A stretch of 8,440 nucleotides of DNA from Bacillota bacterium (lineage in GTDB: Bacteria > Bacillota > Clostridia > Acetivibrionales > DTU013), in the NCBI GenBank assembly GCA_023399355.1, contig JAEWQC010000168.1:1-8440 (forward strand), in the 5' to 3' direction. Of the stretch, positions 1 to 6,485 are shown piece by piece; position 1 is the first letter of the stretch, and every line of letters begins with the position of its first letter. The notes beneath the pieces were generated by a model, which ran no database searches, was not told the DNA's origin, and saw nothing but the letters and a program-made list of their open reading frames with translations. Position numbers and translations under genes: made by a program.

Positions 1-1007
1 GGCTCAAGGAAACAGGTATTCCGGAAATCAATGACAATGAAGTGCTCTTGAAAGTGAAAAGCGCAGCAGTCTGCGGTACGGATATCAGGATGATCAATAA
101 TGGTTACAAAGGTATCACTGAAGCAACTCCGAGGATTCTTGGACATGAACTGGCCGGGGTGATCGCCAAAACAGGCAGGAATGTAAAAGGGTATAAAGAA
201 GGGATGCGTGTGGCAGTCGCACCCAATATGGGCTGCGGTGTCTGCGATAGCTGTGTAAGCGGTAATACGCATATGTGTGTTGAATACAGTGCGCTGGGAA
301 TCAATATTGACGGCGGTTTCGCCGAATATGTAAAGATTCCTGAGGAAGCTGTACGACAGGGAAATATCATTATACTTGATGCAAATGTTACATTTGAAGA
401 AGCGGCAATCAACGAGCCGCTATCCTGTGTATACAACGGGTTTCTCAAATGCAATATCAAACCGGGAGATAATGTGCTTATTGTTGGAACGGGTCCGATC
501 GGTATCCTGCATGCAAAGCTGGCCAAGATGGCGGGTGCGGCAAGTGTCATGCTGAATGACATATCGGTTGAACGCCTCGAAGTATGCAGAAATATAGACA
601 GCTCTTTTATCATTGTCAAACCGGGCAACATCAAGGAACAAATTATGGTTCTGACAGGCGGCAAAGGGCTTGATGTATGTATAACTGCATGCCCTTCGCC
701 CCAGGCACAGGCCGATTCACTTGAACTGATGGCGACAGGCGGCAGAGTAAACTTTTTCGGAGGACTGCCCGCAGGCAGGGAGATGGTACCTATCAATACC
801 AATCTTGTACACTATAAGGAACTGATCCTTACCGGAAGTGCCAGAGCGAACCTTTCCCATTTCAGGAAAACACTCGATTTTATTTCTAATGGTATTCTGG
901 AAGTAAAGGATTTGATCTCCCTCAGGTTCGGGCTAAAGGATATTTCTGAAGCAGTCAAACTGGCAGCAAGGGCGGAAGGTTTGAAAAATGTTATTAATTT
1001 TGATTAA
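1..1007 (+). CDS. Zinc-dependent medium-chain (sorbitol/iditol-type) dehydrogenase, 5' partial
   Basis: NAD(P)-dependent polyol/alcohol dehydrogenase of the MDR superfamily, probably oxidising a sugar alcohol or sugar phosphate. The frame is open to the left edge (first full codon at 3) and the residues before the GTG at 42 read like normal family sequence, so the true start lies outside the window. Visible motifs: the catalytic-zinc Cys in VCGTD (codon 72), the GHE motif (codons 141-149), the structural-zinc pattern C-x2-C-x2-C-x7-C (Cys codons 234, 243, 252, 276), a Glu in NEPL (codon 414), and the Rossmann loop GTGPIG (486-503). An Asp in LNDIS after the second strand favours NAD over NADP. 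The FFGGLPAG segment and the following NTNLVHYKEL resemble iditol/sorbitol dehydrogenase-like members. The FGGY kinase downstream supports polyol use. Substrate is not determinable; threonine or galactitol-phosphate dehydrogenase are alternatives. Confidence 0.93.
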   Translation, partial: LKETGIPEINDNEVLLKVKSAAVCGTDIRMINNGYKGITEATPRILGHELAGVIAKTGRNVKGYKEGMRVAVAPNMGCGVCDSCVSGNTHMCVEYSALGINIDGGFAEYVKIPEEAVRQGNIIILDANVTFEEAAINEPLSCVYNGFLKCNIKPGDNVLIVGTGPIGILHAKLAKMAGAASVMLNDISVERLEVCRNIDSSFIIVKPGNIKEQIMVLTGGKGLDVCITACPSPQAQADSLELMATGGRVNFFGGLPAGREMVPINTNLVHYKELILTGSARANLSHFRKTLDFISNGILEVKDLISLRFGLKDISEAVKLAARAEGLKNVINFD

Positions 1008-1073
1008 AGGGTCATTTGATTAAGGTCATTTGATTAAGGTCATTTGATTAAAGGGTCATTTGATTAAAGGCTA
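999..1073 (+). repeat. Five tandem copies of a 14-16 bp unit over the dehydrogenase stop codon
   Basis: Units beginning TTTGATTAA occur at 999, 1015, 1029, 1043 and 1059. They come as TTTGATTAAGGTCA (14 bp) and TTTGATTAAAGGGTCA (16 bp); the last ends in GGCTA. The first copy contains the final Phe-Asp-stop of the dehydrogenase, so the gene's own end appears to have been multiplied into the spacer. Successive TAA triplets fall in all three frames. No -10 box was seen near the repeated TTGATT, so it is not called a promoter. Confidence 0.9.
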
Positions 1074-1111
1074 TTTGCGGATCAAAGCGGACTAAATCCG
1101 GGAGGGGCTCG

Positions 1112-1156
1112 ATGCCCTCAAAAATTGATAAAAATGAGGGGTATCCATATGCCTGA
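1112..1156 (+). other. Possible 14-codon leader ORF overlapping the kinase start
   Basis: An ATG at 1112 sits 4 bases after a strong Shine-Dalgarno-like GGAGGGG (1101-1107) and reads MPSKIDKNEGYPYA before a TGA at 1154-1156. That stop lies just inside the kinase gene (ATG 1149), an arrangement typical of translational coupling. GAGGG (1102-1106) can pair with CCCTC (1115-1119), which would hide the SD and put the leader ATG in the loop. No homology is recognised, and the ORF may be chance. Confidence 0.22.
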
Positions 1157-2693
1157 TTATTTACTGGGTGTCGATATTGGTACACAGGGAACAAAGACAG
1201 GACTTTTTACTTCAACTGGTAAGAAAGCGGCAGAAGCTTTCGAGGCATCGAGGCTGGTCAACCCGTCAAAGGGAGTTGTGCAGCAGGAGCCTGACGATAT
1301 TTACGGTTCGGTTCTGCGGACGATTCTTGAGGTCGTGCGGAAATCCGGAGTCCAACCCGGGGAAATAGCCGCTATAGGCATAGACAGCCAGATGGCGGGG
1401 GTTATGGGGATCGACAGGGACTGGAATGCTGTGACTTATTATGATTCCTGGCTGGATACCCGGTGTGAAAAATATATCGGCAGGATGAGGGCAGAGGCGG
1501 AGGAAAGGGTAATAAGCCTGACGGGATGCCCTGTAACCTACGCCCATGGCCCGAAAGTGCTTTGGTGGAAGCAGGAGAAGCCTGAGACCTACCAGCGTAT
1601 AGACAAATTTGTCATGCCGGGCGTTTATGTTGCCGGCAAACTGGCAGGATTAAAATCGGATAAGGCATATATTGATTATACTTACCTGCATTTCTCCGGC
1701 TTTGGGGATGTGGAGCACAACATGTGGTCGGAAGAATTGCTGCAGCATTTTGATATTGAACGTTCAAAGATGCCGGAGATAGTAAATCCCTGGGATATCA
1801 TCGGACACCTGACCGGAAGTGCAGCCCGGCATTGCGGACTGGCGGAGGGAATACCAATCGTGGCAGGCTGTGGTGATACTGCGGCAACTTCACTGGCGGC
1901 AGGAGTGACACAAAAAGGCATTGTATTTGACATAGCAGGTACTGCATCAGTTTTTTCCTGTTGCGTTGACAGCTATAAGCCTGATGTGACCAACAAGACA
2001 CTGCTTTATCCAAGATCAGTCCTGCCGGGGCTGTGGGCGCCGATGGCCTATATCAACGGAGGCGGTTTGTGTTTACAGTGGTTCAGGGACAATTTGGCCG
2101 GCGACGGAGCGACATACAGGGAGCTTGACAGGGAAGCGGAAAGAATTGCACCGGGAAGCGAAGGCTTGCTTTTTCTGCCTCATTTCAGCGGCAGGGTATG
2201 TCCCAACAATCCAAATGTAAGAGGCAGCTGGATGGGGCTGAGCTGGAATCATAAAAGGGCCGGCATGTACAATGCTGTCATGGAGGGGATTGCCTATGAG
2301 TACGATTACTATTTTAAAATCATCAAAAACCTCGTAGCTGATAGCAGCTTTTCACAGGTTTATGCAATTGGCGGTGGTGCAAAAAGCTCGCTTTTTAATA
2401 GAATTAAAGCCAATGTTCTCGGACTGGAATATGTTACGCTGAACATTGCCGATACGGCTCCGCTGGGAAGTGCAATTGTGGCAGGCTATGGCGCGGGCGT
2501 CTTCACTGATTTGAAAAAGACGGCCGACAGCTTCATAGAGATTGAACACAGGATAGCCAGTGATGTTTCCGCTCACAATGCTTATAAAAAATATTCCTCG
2601 GCATATGAAAAGGTGTTTAAAGCTCTTGAACCGACCTTTAAGGAACTGGCGGAACAGGTGACTGAAAATTGTCAGATACCTCCATCTGAATAG
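1149..2693 (+). CDS. FGGY-family carbohydrate kinase (xylulokinase-like)
   Basis: ATP-dependent sugar kinase, 514 residues, the usual length for the family (about 480-530). The N-terminal actin-like phosphate loop is LLGVDIGTQGTKTGLF (residues 5-20). The sugar-binding region includes DSQMAG (about 79-84) and DSWLDTRC. The central CGDTAATS carries the probable catalytic base Asp243, and the C-terminal domain has AIGGGAKSSLFNRI (from about 406) and PLGSAIVAGYG. ATG 1149 is chosen because GAGGGG (1136-1141) lies 7 bases upstream and the protein then begins at the family's first strand. In-frame TTG 1125 and ATG 1134 would add residues not expected in the family and lack as good a ribosome site. 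It follows the polyol dehydrogenase by about 140 bases, so it may phosphorylate the ketose that enzyme makes. Xylulose, ribulose or another ketose cannot be told apart by eye. Confidence 0.93.
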   Translation: MPDYLLGVDIGTQGTKTGLFTSTGKKAAEAFEASRLVNPSKGVVQQEPDDIYGSVLRTILEVVRKSGVQPGEIAAIGIDSQMAGVMGIDRDWNAVTYYDSWLDTRCEKYIGRMRAEAEERVISLTGCPVTYAHGPKVLWWKQEKPETYQRIDKFVMPGVYVAGKLAGLKSDKAYIDYTYLHFSGFGDVEHNMWSEELLQHFDIERSKMPEIVNPWDIIGHLTGSAARHCGLAEGIPIVAGCGDTAATSLAAGVTQKGIVFDIAGTASVFSCCVDSYKPDVTNKTLLYPRSVLPGLWAPMAYINGGGLCLQWFRDNLAGDGATYRELDREAERIAPGSEGLLFLPHFSGRVCPNNPNVRGSWMGLSWNHKRAGMYNAVMEGIAYEYDYYFKIIKNLVADSSFSQVYAIGGGAKSSLFNRIKANVLGLEYVTLNIADTAPLGSAIVAGYGAGVFTDLKKTADSFIEIEHRIASDVSAHNAYKKYSSAYEKVFKALEPTFKELAEQVTENCQIPPSE

Positions 2694-2707
2694 AAGCGAA
2701 TAGAAGC
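2688..2707 (+). repeat. Two exact 10-bp tandem copies over the kinase stop codon
   Basis: GAATAGAAGC is present at 2688-2697 and again at 2698-2707. The first copy contains the last Glu codon and TAG stop of the kinase, and the second repeats the TAG 10 bases later. It is a smaller version of the stop-anchored repeats at 999-1073 and 8193-8308. Confidence 0.75.
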
Positions 2708-2733
2708 AAAATCAAAAGCATAAGCGGATATGT

Positions 2734-2762
2734 TTGACAATAACATACAACAGTGGTATTAT
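2734..2762 (+). promoter_or_regulatory. Sigma-A promoter for the secreted stalk-domain protein gene
   Basis: TTGACA (2734-2739) and TATTAT (2757-2762) are separated by 17 bases, a consensus -35 and near-consensus -10 at ideal spacing. Initiation is expected near 2768-2770, about 30 bases before the ATG at 2798, leaving a short leader with SD GAGGTG (2785-2790). This separates the gene from the upstream sugar genes. Confidence 0.8.
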
Positions 2763-2797
2763 TTACAAAACATCAGAACGGGTTGAGGTGCAGGTAA

Positions 2798-3970
2798 ATG
2801 AAGAAACTTGTTGTAGTATGGCTTATAGCGATAGGGGTGCTGACGTATACCGGTGCGGCATATGCGGCGGAAGCTGGTGGTATTCTGGAAGTGCCGGACG
2901 TAAAAATCATTATGGATGGCAGGATCACAAAATATAATGATGTACCGATCAGCGTCAATCAGAATACCCTTCTTCCGCTAAGGGAACTTTTCAATCATCT
3001 TGGCGTACAGGATGAAAATATTCTTTACGATGATCAGAAAAAAAGCGTTACGGTAACAAAGGATCAGATTAAGATTTATATGGAGGTAGGCAGCAGGAAG
3101 GCTTTTGTGAACGACCGGCCCGTCATCCTCAATACGGCACCTGTGGGGTATGCCAAAAATCAGCGTATATATATCCCTTTCAGATTTGCAGCGGAAGCCC
3201 TTGGCAAGAAGGTGGTATGGGACGGATCGGCGAATGCCATTTTGGTCTGTGATGCATCAAAATATGAGAATGTCAGGCAGCTGCTTGAAAAGTCGGACTC
3301 AGCCATGAAACAGATCAGCAAATGCAAGACAGGTATAAAAGCGGATGGGACAGTAAAATCAGAACAATTCAATACGAAGCTGGGAATCGTTTCAGCATCG
3401 CAAATCGATAAAATGAAAAAAACGATATTCTCTAAACTGGCGATGAATATTTTTGGAATAGAAATGGCATCAGATTCCTATTACAGCGATAATGCTTCCT
3501 ATACGTTAAATCCCCTGAGCGGGAAGTGGGAGAAGGCAATATATACGCCGGCCGATTTTGACAAACTGTTTGTCGAGAAAGGGGAAGTAAGCGTCCTGGA
3601 TACTCAGGCCATTGAACCGCTCTGTGCAGGCTTGGAGCAGGTAACCGGAAGCGGGCCGGAAGAAATATTGCTTCAGGGCGAAGTCTATTTGAGCAGTCTC
3701 CTGCAAAGTTTGGAGACGGACGAAAAGACTGGAAATGCTTTAACGACAGGCAAGAATACCACTCCCGATACGTTTTATATGACGGTGTCATTGAACAGCA
3801 GTACATTTCTTGTGAACAATATCGTGATGACAGTTAGCTCTGAAGAGGTTTCCAACAAGACGACTATTCGGACAGATATGGCGATAAGCATAGAATATAG
3901 CGATTATAACGGTGATTTTCAGGTTCTCGTACCTGAAGAGGTGATCCTGAATGCTGTGCAAAGAAAATAG
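2798..3970 (+). CDS. Secreted protein with copper-amine-oxidase N-terminal (stalk) domain
   Basis: Exported 390-residue protein of unknown role. Residues 1-23 form a classical signal peptide: MKK, a hydrophobic core (LVVVWLIAIGVL), and an AYA cleavage site before A24. No lipobox Cys is seen. Residues about 36-150 match the repeat-rich 'copper amine oxidase N-terminal' domain common in clostridial envelope proteins: DVKIIMDG, PLRELFNHLGV, SVTVTKDQIKIYMEVGS, YIPFRFAAEALGKKVVWDG. In this setting the domain does not imply amine oxidase activity. The rest (about 155-390) is amphipathic and strand-rich, with Lys/Asp/Ser-rich stretches, and loosely recalls LppX-like lipoprotein folds; that is an impression only. 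It has its own promoter and terminator and is functionally unlinked to its neighbours. Start supported by SD GAGGTG 7 bases upstream. Confidence 0.88.
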   Translation: MKKLVVVWLIAIGVLTYTGAAYAAEAGGILEVPDVKIIMDGRITKYNDVPISVNQNTLLPLRELFNHLGVQDENILYDDQKKSVTVTKDQIKIYMEVGSRKAFVNDRPVILNTAPVGYAKNQRIYIPFRFAAEALGKKVVWDGSANAILVCDASKYENVRQLLEKSDSAMKQISKCKTGIKADGTVKSEQFNTKLGIVSASQIDKMKKTIFSKLAMNIFGIEMASDSYYSDNASYTLNPLSGKWEKAIYTPADFDKLFVEKGEVSVLDTQAIEPLCAGLEQVTGSGPEEILLQGEVYLSSLLQSLETDEKTGNALTTGKNTTPDTFYMTVSLNSSTFLVNNIVMTVSSEEVSNKTTIRTDMAISIEYSDYNGDFQVLVPEEVILNAVQRK

Positions 3971-3984
3971 CATTTTCTTTTTTC

Positions 3985-4030
3985 AAACGGATCTCCTGGT
4001 AAATAAACTGCGGGGGTGTCCGTTTTTATT
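3985..4030 (+). terminator. Rho-independent terminator after the stalk-domain gene
   Basis: AAACGGA (3985-3991) pairs with TCCGTTT (4019-4025). CTCC (3993-3996) can pair with the G-run near 4012-4016, partly by G-U pairs. The stem runs into TTTTT (4023-4027) followed by AT-rich sequence. It sits 15 bases after the TAG stop and upstream of the Rex-controlled promoter, so it insulates the two units. Confidence 0.75.
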
Positions 4031-4092
4031 TATAAAGACATCAAGAAATCGAATGACGGACACAGTTCTTGCAGTGAATTCTTTTCGAATTA

Positions 4093-4110
4093 TTGTTAAT
4101 CCATTAACCA
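4093..4110. promoter_or_regulatory. Rex-type operator overlapping the -35 box
   Basis: TTGTTAA-TCCA-TTAACCA matches the clostridial Rex consensus TTGTTAA-N4-TTAACAA at 13 of 14 defined positions. Rex is the NADH/NAD+-sensing repressor; a high NADH ratio releases it. Placement over the -35 is a classic repressor position. A stronger copy lies at 7656-7673. Confidence 0.82.
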
Positions 4111-4121
4111 TGCGGTATAAT
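4093..4121 (+). promoter_or_regulatory. Sigma-A promoter of the sensory hydrogenase operon
   Basis: TTGTTA (4093-4098) and TATAAT (4116-4121) are spaced by 17 bases. Initiation is expected near 4128, giving a leader of about 45 bases before the ATG at 4174. The -35 hexamer is the left end of a Rex-like operator, so a bound repressor would directly block RNA polymerase. Confidence 0.8.
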
Positions 4122-4173
4122 GATATGGAAAAATGCATCTAAACAAGTGTTTTAAATATGAGGACAAGCATCT

Positions 4174-4521
4174 ATGAGATTATGTACAGTCATTGAAATA
4201 CTTGGCGCTGAGCTTCTTACGGGAAGCGACTCTGATATGGAGATCCTTTCGGCATGCGGTTCCGATCTGATGAGCGATGTGATGGCTTATGTGAAGGAAA
4301 ATGTGCTTCTGCTGACAGGTCTGGTAAGCCCTCAAGTCATTCGGACAGCCGAAATGATGGACATTAAGGCGGTGGTCTTTGTAAGGGGGAAAAACCCCGG
4401 AGCCGCTGTTCTTGAGCTTGCGGCGGAAAAAGGAATTGTAGTTCTTTCAACAAGCCATCCCATGTTTGTAGCCTGTGGGAAGCTTTACAGTGCAGGATTG
4501 ACAGGAAAGGGTGTTTGGTAG
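4174..4521 (+). CDS. DRTGG-domain protein (first paralogue)
   Basis: Small soluble protein of 115 residues made of a single DRTGG domain, a putative regulatory or ligand-binding module otherwise found between CBS domains and in phosphotransacetylase-type proteins; its biochemical role is not established. Visible hallmarks: LGAELLTGSDSDMEI near the N-terminus, CGSDLMSDVMAYVK, a hydrophobic strand VLLLTGLVSPQVIRTAEMMD, KAVVFVRGKNP, and GIVVLSTSHPMFVACGKLY. It is the first gene after the Rex-controlled promoter and overlaps the next start by one or a few bases, implying coupled translation. SD GAGGA (4160-4164) lies 9 bases before the ATG. It resembles the protein at 6486-6818, so two copies flank the ATPase and hydrogenase-like genes. 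A role as partner or phosphorylation target of the ATPase is inference. Confidence 0.85.
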   Translation: MRLCTVIEILGAELLTGSDSDMEILSACGSDLMSDVMAYVKENVLLLTGLVSPQVIRTAEMMDIKAVVFVRGKNPGAAVLELAAEKGIVVLSTSHPMFVACGKLYSAGLTGKGVW

Positions 4522-4985
4522 TGGGCAGCGGTCTGTTGAAACTCCAGTATGACATACCTGCAAACGATCTGATCTGTGCGGGTGAAGCTTCGAGCAATGT
4601 AAAGAAGCTGCTGGTACAGCTTGGAATAAATCCTGTTTTCATAAAAAAGACAGCCGTTTCGATGTATGAAGCAGAAATAAATGCAGTGATACATGGTGGA
4701 GGCGGTTCTGCCCATGTTGAGATCGATCATGAAAAGGTACTGATTCTTATCAGTGATAAAGGCCCGGGCATTCCAAACCTTGAACTGGCCATGCAGGAAG
4801 GATATTCGACTGCTTCGGATGAGATCAGGGAGATGGGCTTTGGAGCAGGGATGGGCCTGCCCAATATCAAAAGGTATGCCGATGCACTGGATATACAAAC
4901 TGAAGTAGGGAAAGGCACGACACTTACAATTATAGTATACTTTGACAGAGCTGAACCGATCGCAGAAATCACAGAGTCATTTTGA
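4521..4985 (+). CDS. RsbW-like HATPase (anti-sigma-factor-type serine kinase fold)
   Basis: Protein of about 154 residues with the GHKL (histidine kinase-like) ATPase fold and no sensor or phosphoacceptor domain, as in RsbW/SpoIIAB anti-sigma kinases. Motifs: N-box YEAEINAVIH (Glu50, Asn54), G1 box SDKGPGIP (Asp79, Gly81, Gly83), G2 box GFGAGMGLPNIK (about 106-117), and GKGTTLTI near the end. GTG 4521 shares its G with the previous gene's TAG and has a purine-rich AGGAAAGGG 9-10 bases upstream, so it is preferred; TTG 4515 (two residues more) is possible but too close to that site. It lies 13 bases before the hydrogenase-like gene. This family of ATPases accompanies clostridial hydrogenase clusters. 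The substrate is unknown; it could phosphorylate a Ser/Thr or His target or act by binding. Confidence 0.86.
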   Translation: MGSGLLKLQYDIPANDLICAGEASSNVKKLLVQLGINPVFIKKTAVSMYEAEINAVIHGGGGSAHVEIDHEKVLILISDKGPGIPNLELAMQEGYSTASDEIREMGFGAGMGLPNIKRYADALDIQTEVGKGTTLTIIVYFDRAEPIAEITESF

Positions 4986-4998
4986 GCAGAGGTGAAAA

Positions 4999-6327
4999 AT
5001 GGGAAACTATTTTCATTCCGTAACACTCGATGAGGATAAATGCAGAGGCTGTACAAACTGTATTAAAAGGTGTCCAACCGAAGCAATCAGAGTGAGAAAA
5101 AGCAAGGCACGCATTATTAACGAGAGATGCATCGATTGCGGAGAATGTATTAGAATATGTCCATATCACGCCAAATTAGCAATTACGGATGATTTTTCAT
5201 GCATTAAGTCCTTTAAATACAGTATAGCCATCCCTGCTCCAACACTATACAGCCAGTTCAAACCTGAATACAGCCGGAACAAGCTTTTGAACGCATTCAA
5301 GCTGATAGGCTTCGACGATGTATACGAAGTGGCAAGAGGGGCGGAATTTGTAACAGAAGCGACGAAGTCTCTGATCAATAGAGACGGTGTGAAAAGGCCT
5401 CTGATATCATCAGCCTGTCCCGCCGTTGTTCGATTGATACAAGTCAGGTTCCCCAACCTGATCGACAATCTTGTAAGACTGGAATCTCCGATGGAAGTCG
5501 CTGCAAAAATCATTAAAAGGAAAACAGCCGTCCTGAGAAGCTTGGAACCATCCGATATCGGAGTGTTCTTTATCACGCCCTGTGCAGCCAAAGTCACCAG
5601 TGTCAAGGCACCTTATGAAAATCAGAAATCCTCCGTCGATGGCGTAATTTCAATAAGAGAAATCTATCTTAAACTCCTTTCCAGGCTGGAACAGGCAAAA
5701 GAAACCGAACAGCTTGCGCAAGCGGGCTACGAGGGTATCCGCTGGGCCAATTCGGGAGGGGAGGGCCTTGCAATTGGTACAGACAGATTTCTGGCTGTTG
5801 ATGGAATACATAATGTGATTACTATCCTGGAGGCAATAGAAAACGATAAACTTGAAAATGTCGATTTCATAGAGGCGTTATCCTGTGCAGGAGGCTGTCT
5901 GGGAGGCCCGTTAACGGTTGAGAACGTATATGTTGCAAAAACCAGACTCAAAAAGCATATTGATGAAGCCAAGGTGAATATGCATCAGAATCCAGTCCTG
6001 GAGAAATTCGAAGAGGATATCGTCTGGACCGGAAATATCGTGTACAAGCCTGTTATGAAACTGGATGACGATTTCGGGATAGCCATGAAGAAGCTTGAAG
6101 AGCTTGAGCATATCAATGATGAGCTGCCCGGCCTTGACTGCGGCGCATGCGGAGCTCCTAGCTGCCGGGCGCTTGCCGAGGATATCGTAAGAGGCATTGC
6201 GAATGAGACGGATTGTATTTTCAAGCTTCGTGAAAAGGTGCGGGATCTGGCTGCACAAATGATGGAACTGGAAGGAAAGATTCCGCCTGTCATGGACAAA
6301 GAGAAAGACAAAGAGAAAGACGGATAA
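4999..6327 (+). CDS. Putative sensory [FeFe]-hydrogenase-like iron-sulfur protein
   Basis: Cytoplasmic protein of 442 residues. Residues 15-25 and 44-54 carry two ferredoxin [4Fe-4S] motifs (Cys15/18/21/25 and 44/47/50/54). The H-cluster domain follows: motif L1 SSACPAVV (Ala139-Cys140), L2 TPCAAK (Cys195, Lys198), L3 LSCAGGCLGGP (Cys296, Cys300). All four cluster cysteines are present, but Ala139 replaces the proton-transfer Cys of catalytic enzymes (TSCCP), and the Glu ending L2 is absent. A C-terminal Fe-S domain has C-x2-C-x4-C-x16-C (Cys381/384/389/406), then a coiled helix. This matches putative sensory (HydS-like) rather than hydrogen-evolving enzymes, so a role in sensing H2 or redox state is inferred. 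The last 10 residues (DKEKDKEKDG) begin the repeat tract at 6295. SD AGAGGTG lies 4 bases before the ATG. The small size and absence of a PAS domain differ from some sensory members. Confidence 0.9.
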   Translation: MGNYFHSVTLDEDKCRGCTNCIKRCPTEAIRVRKSKARIINERCIDCGECIRICPYHAKLAITDDFSCIKSFKYSIAIPAPTLYSQFKPEYSRNKLLNAFKLIGFDDVYEVARGAEFVTEATKSLINRDGVKRPLISSACPAVVRLIQVRFPNLIDNLVRLESPMEVAAKIIKRKTAVLRSLEPSDIGVFFITPCAAKVTSVKAPYENQKSSVDGVISIREIYLKLLSRLEQAKETEQLAQAGYEGIRWANSGGEGLAIGTDRFLAVDGIHNVITILEAIENDKLENVDFIEALSCAGGCLGGPLTVENVYVAKTRLKKHIDEAKVNMHQNPVLEKFEEDIVWTGNIVYKPVMKLDDDFGIAMKKLEELEHINDELPGLDCGACGAPSCRALAEDIVRGIANETDCIFKLREKVRDLAAQMMELEGKIPPVMDKEKDKEKDG

Positions 6328-6452
6328 GGACAGAGAGAAGGATAAAGACAAAAACAAAGAGAAGGACGACAGACAAAGACAAAGTCAAAGACAAAGTCAA
6401 AGAGAAGGACAAAGAGAAGGACAAAGAGAAGGACGGGGATAAAAGCAAAGAC
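6295..6452 (+). repeat. Purine-rich Lys/Asp/Glu-coding tandem repeat at a gene junction
   Basis: Degenerate 6/12-bp units (GACAAAGAGAAG type) fill 158 bases with very few T. The tract starts inside the hydrogenase-like gene, coding DKEKDKEKDG before its TAA (6325-6327), and reaches the spacer before the second DRTGG gene. The Lys-Asp-Glu reading continues past the stop but moves frame twice: near 6323 (DKDREKDKDKNKEKD) and near 6370 (DKDKVKDKVKEKDKEKDKEKDGDK). The final frame is that of the next gene. Confidence 0.9.
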
Positions 6453-6485
6453 GTCCGGTGTACTGATTGGCGAGGGGGTGCTTGG

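Noticed and set aside
104..802. Long minus-strand reading frame (232 codons) opposite the dehydrogenase
   Set aside because: It lies fully within a gene with clear zinc and Rossmann motifs, its translation shows no recognisable domain, and no promoter or SD was seen.
1125..1148. TTG 1125 or ATG 1134 as the kinase start
   Set aside because: Neither has a well-placed SD, and the FGGY family begins at the strand coded just after ATG 1149, which has GAGGGG at good spacing.
2734..2937. 67-codon + strand frame starting in the -35 region of the stalk-domain gene
   Set aside because: It starts at the promoter itself, upstream of the predicted transcript start, and overlaps the signal peptide region in another frame.
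2798..3970. Copper amine oxidase activity for the stalk-domain protein
   Set aside because: Only the N-terminal-type domain is present, with no catalytic oxidase domain; such domains are common in clostridial surface proteins without oxidase function.
4077..4091. AATTC-N5-GAATT inverted repeat just upstream of the Rex/-35 site
   Set aside because: Only 5 bp per arm in AT-rich sequence, likely chance; the adjacent Rex operator explains the control signal better.
3951..4142. 63-codon + strand frame between the stalk-domain gene and the sensory operon
   Set aside because: It overlaps the previous gene's end and runs through the terminator hairpin and the Rex promoter; no SD or family resemblance.
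6295..6452. CRISPR array or dispersed mobile repeat
   Set aside because: Units are only 6-12 bp and contiguous without unique spacers; this is a simple tandem repeat. No transposase, inverted-repeat ends or target duplications were seen in the window.
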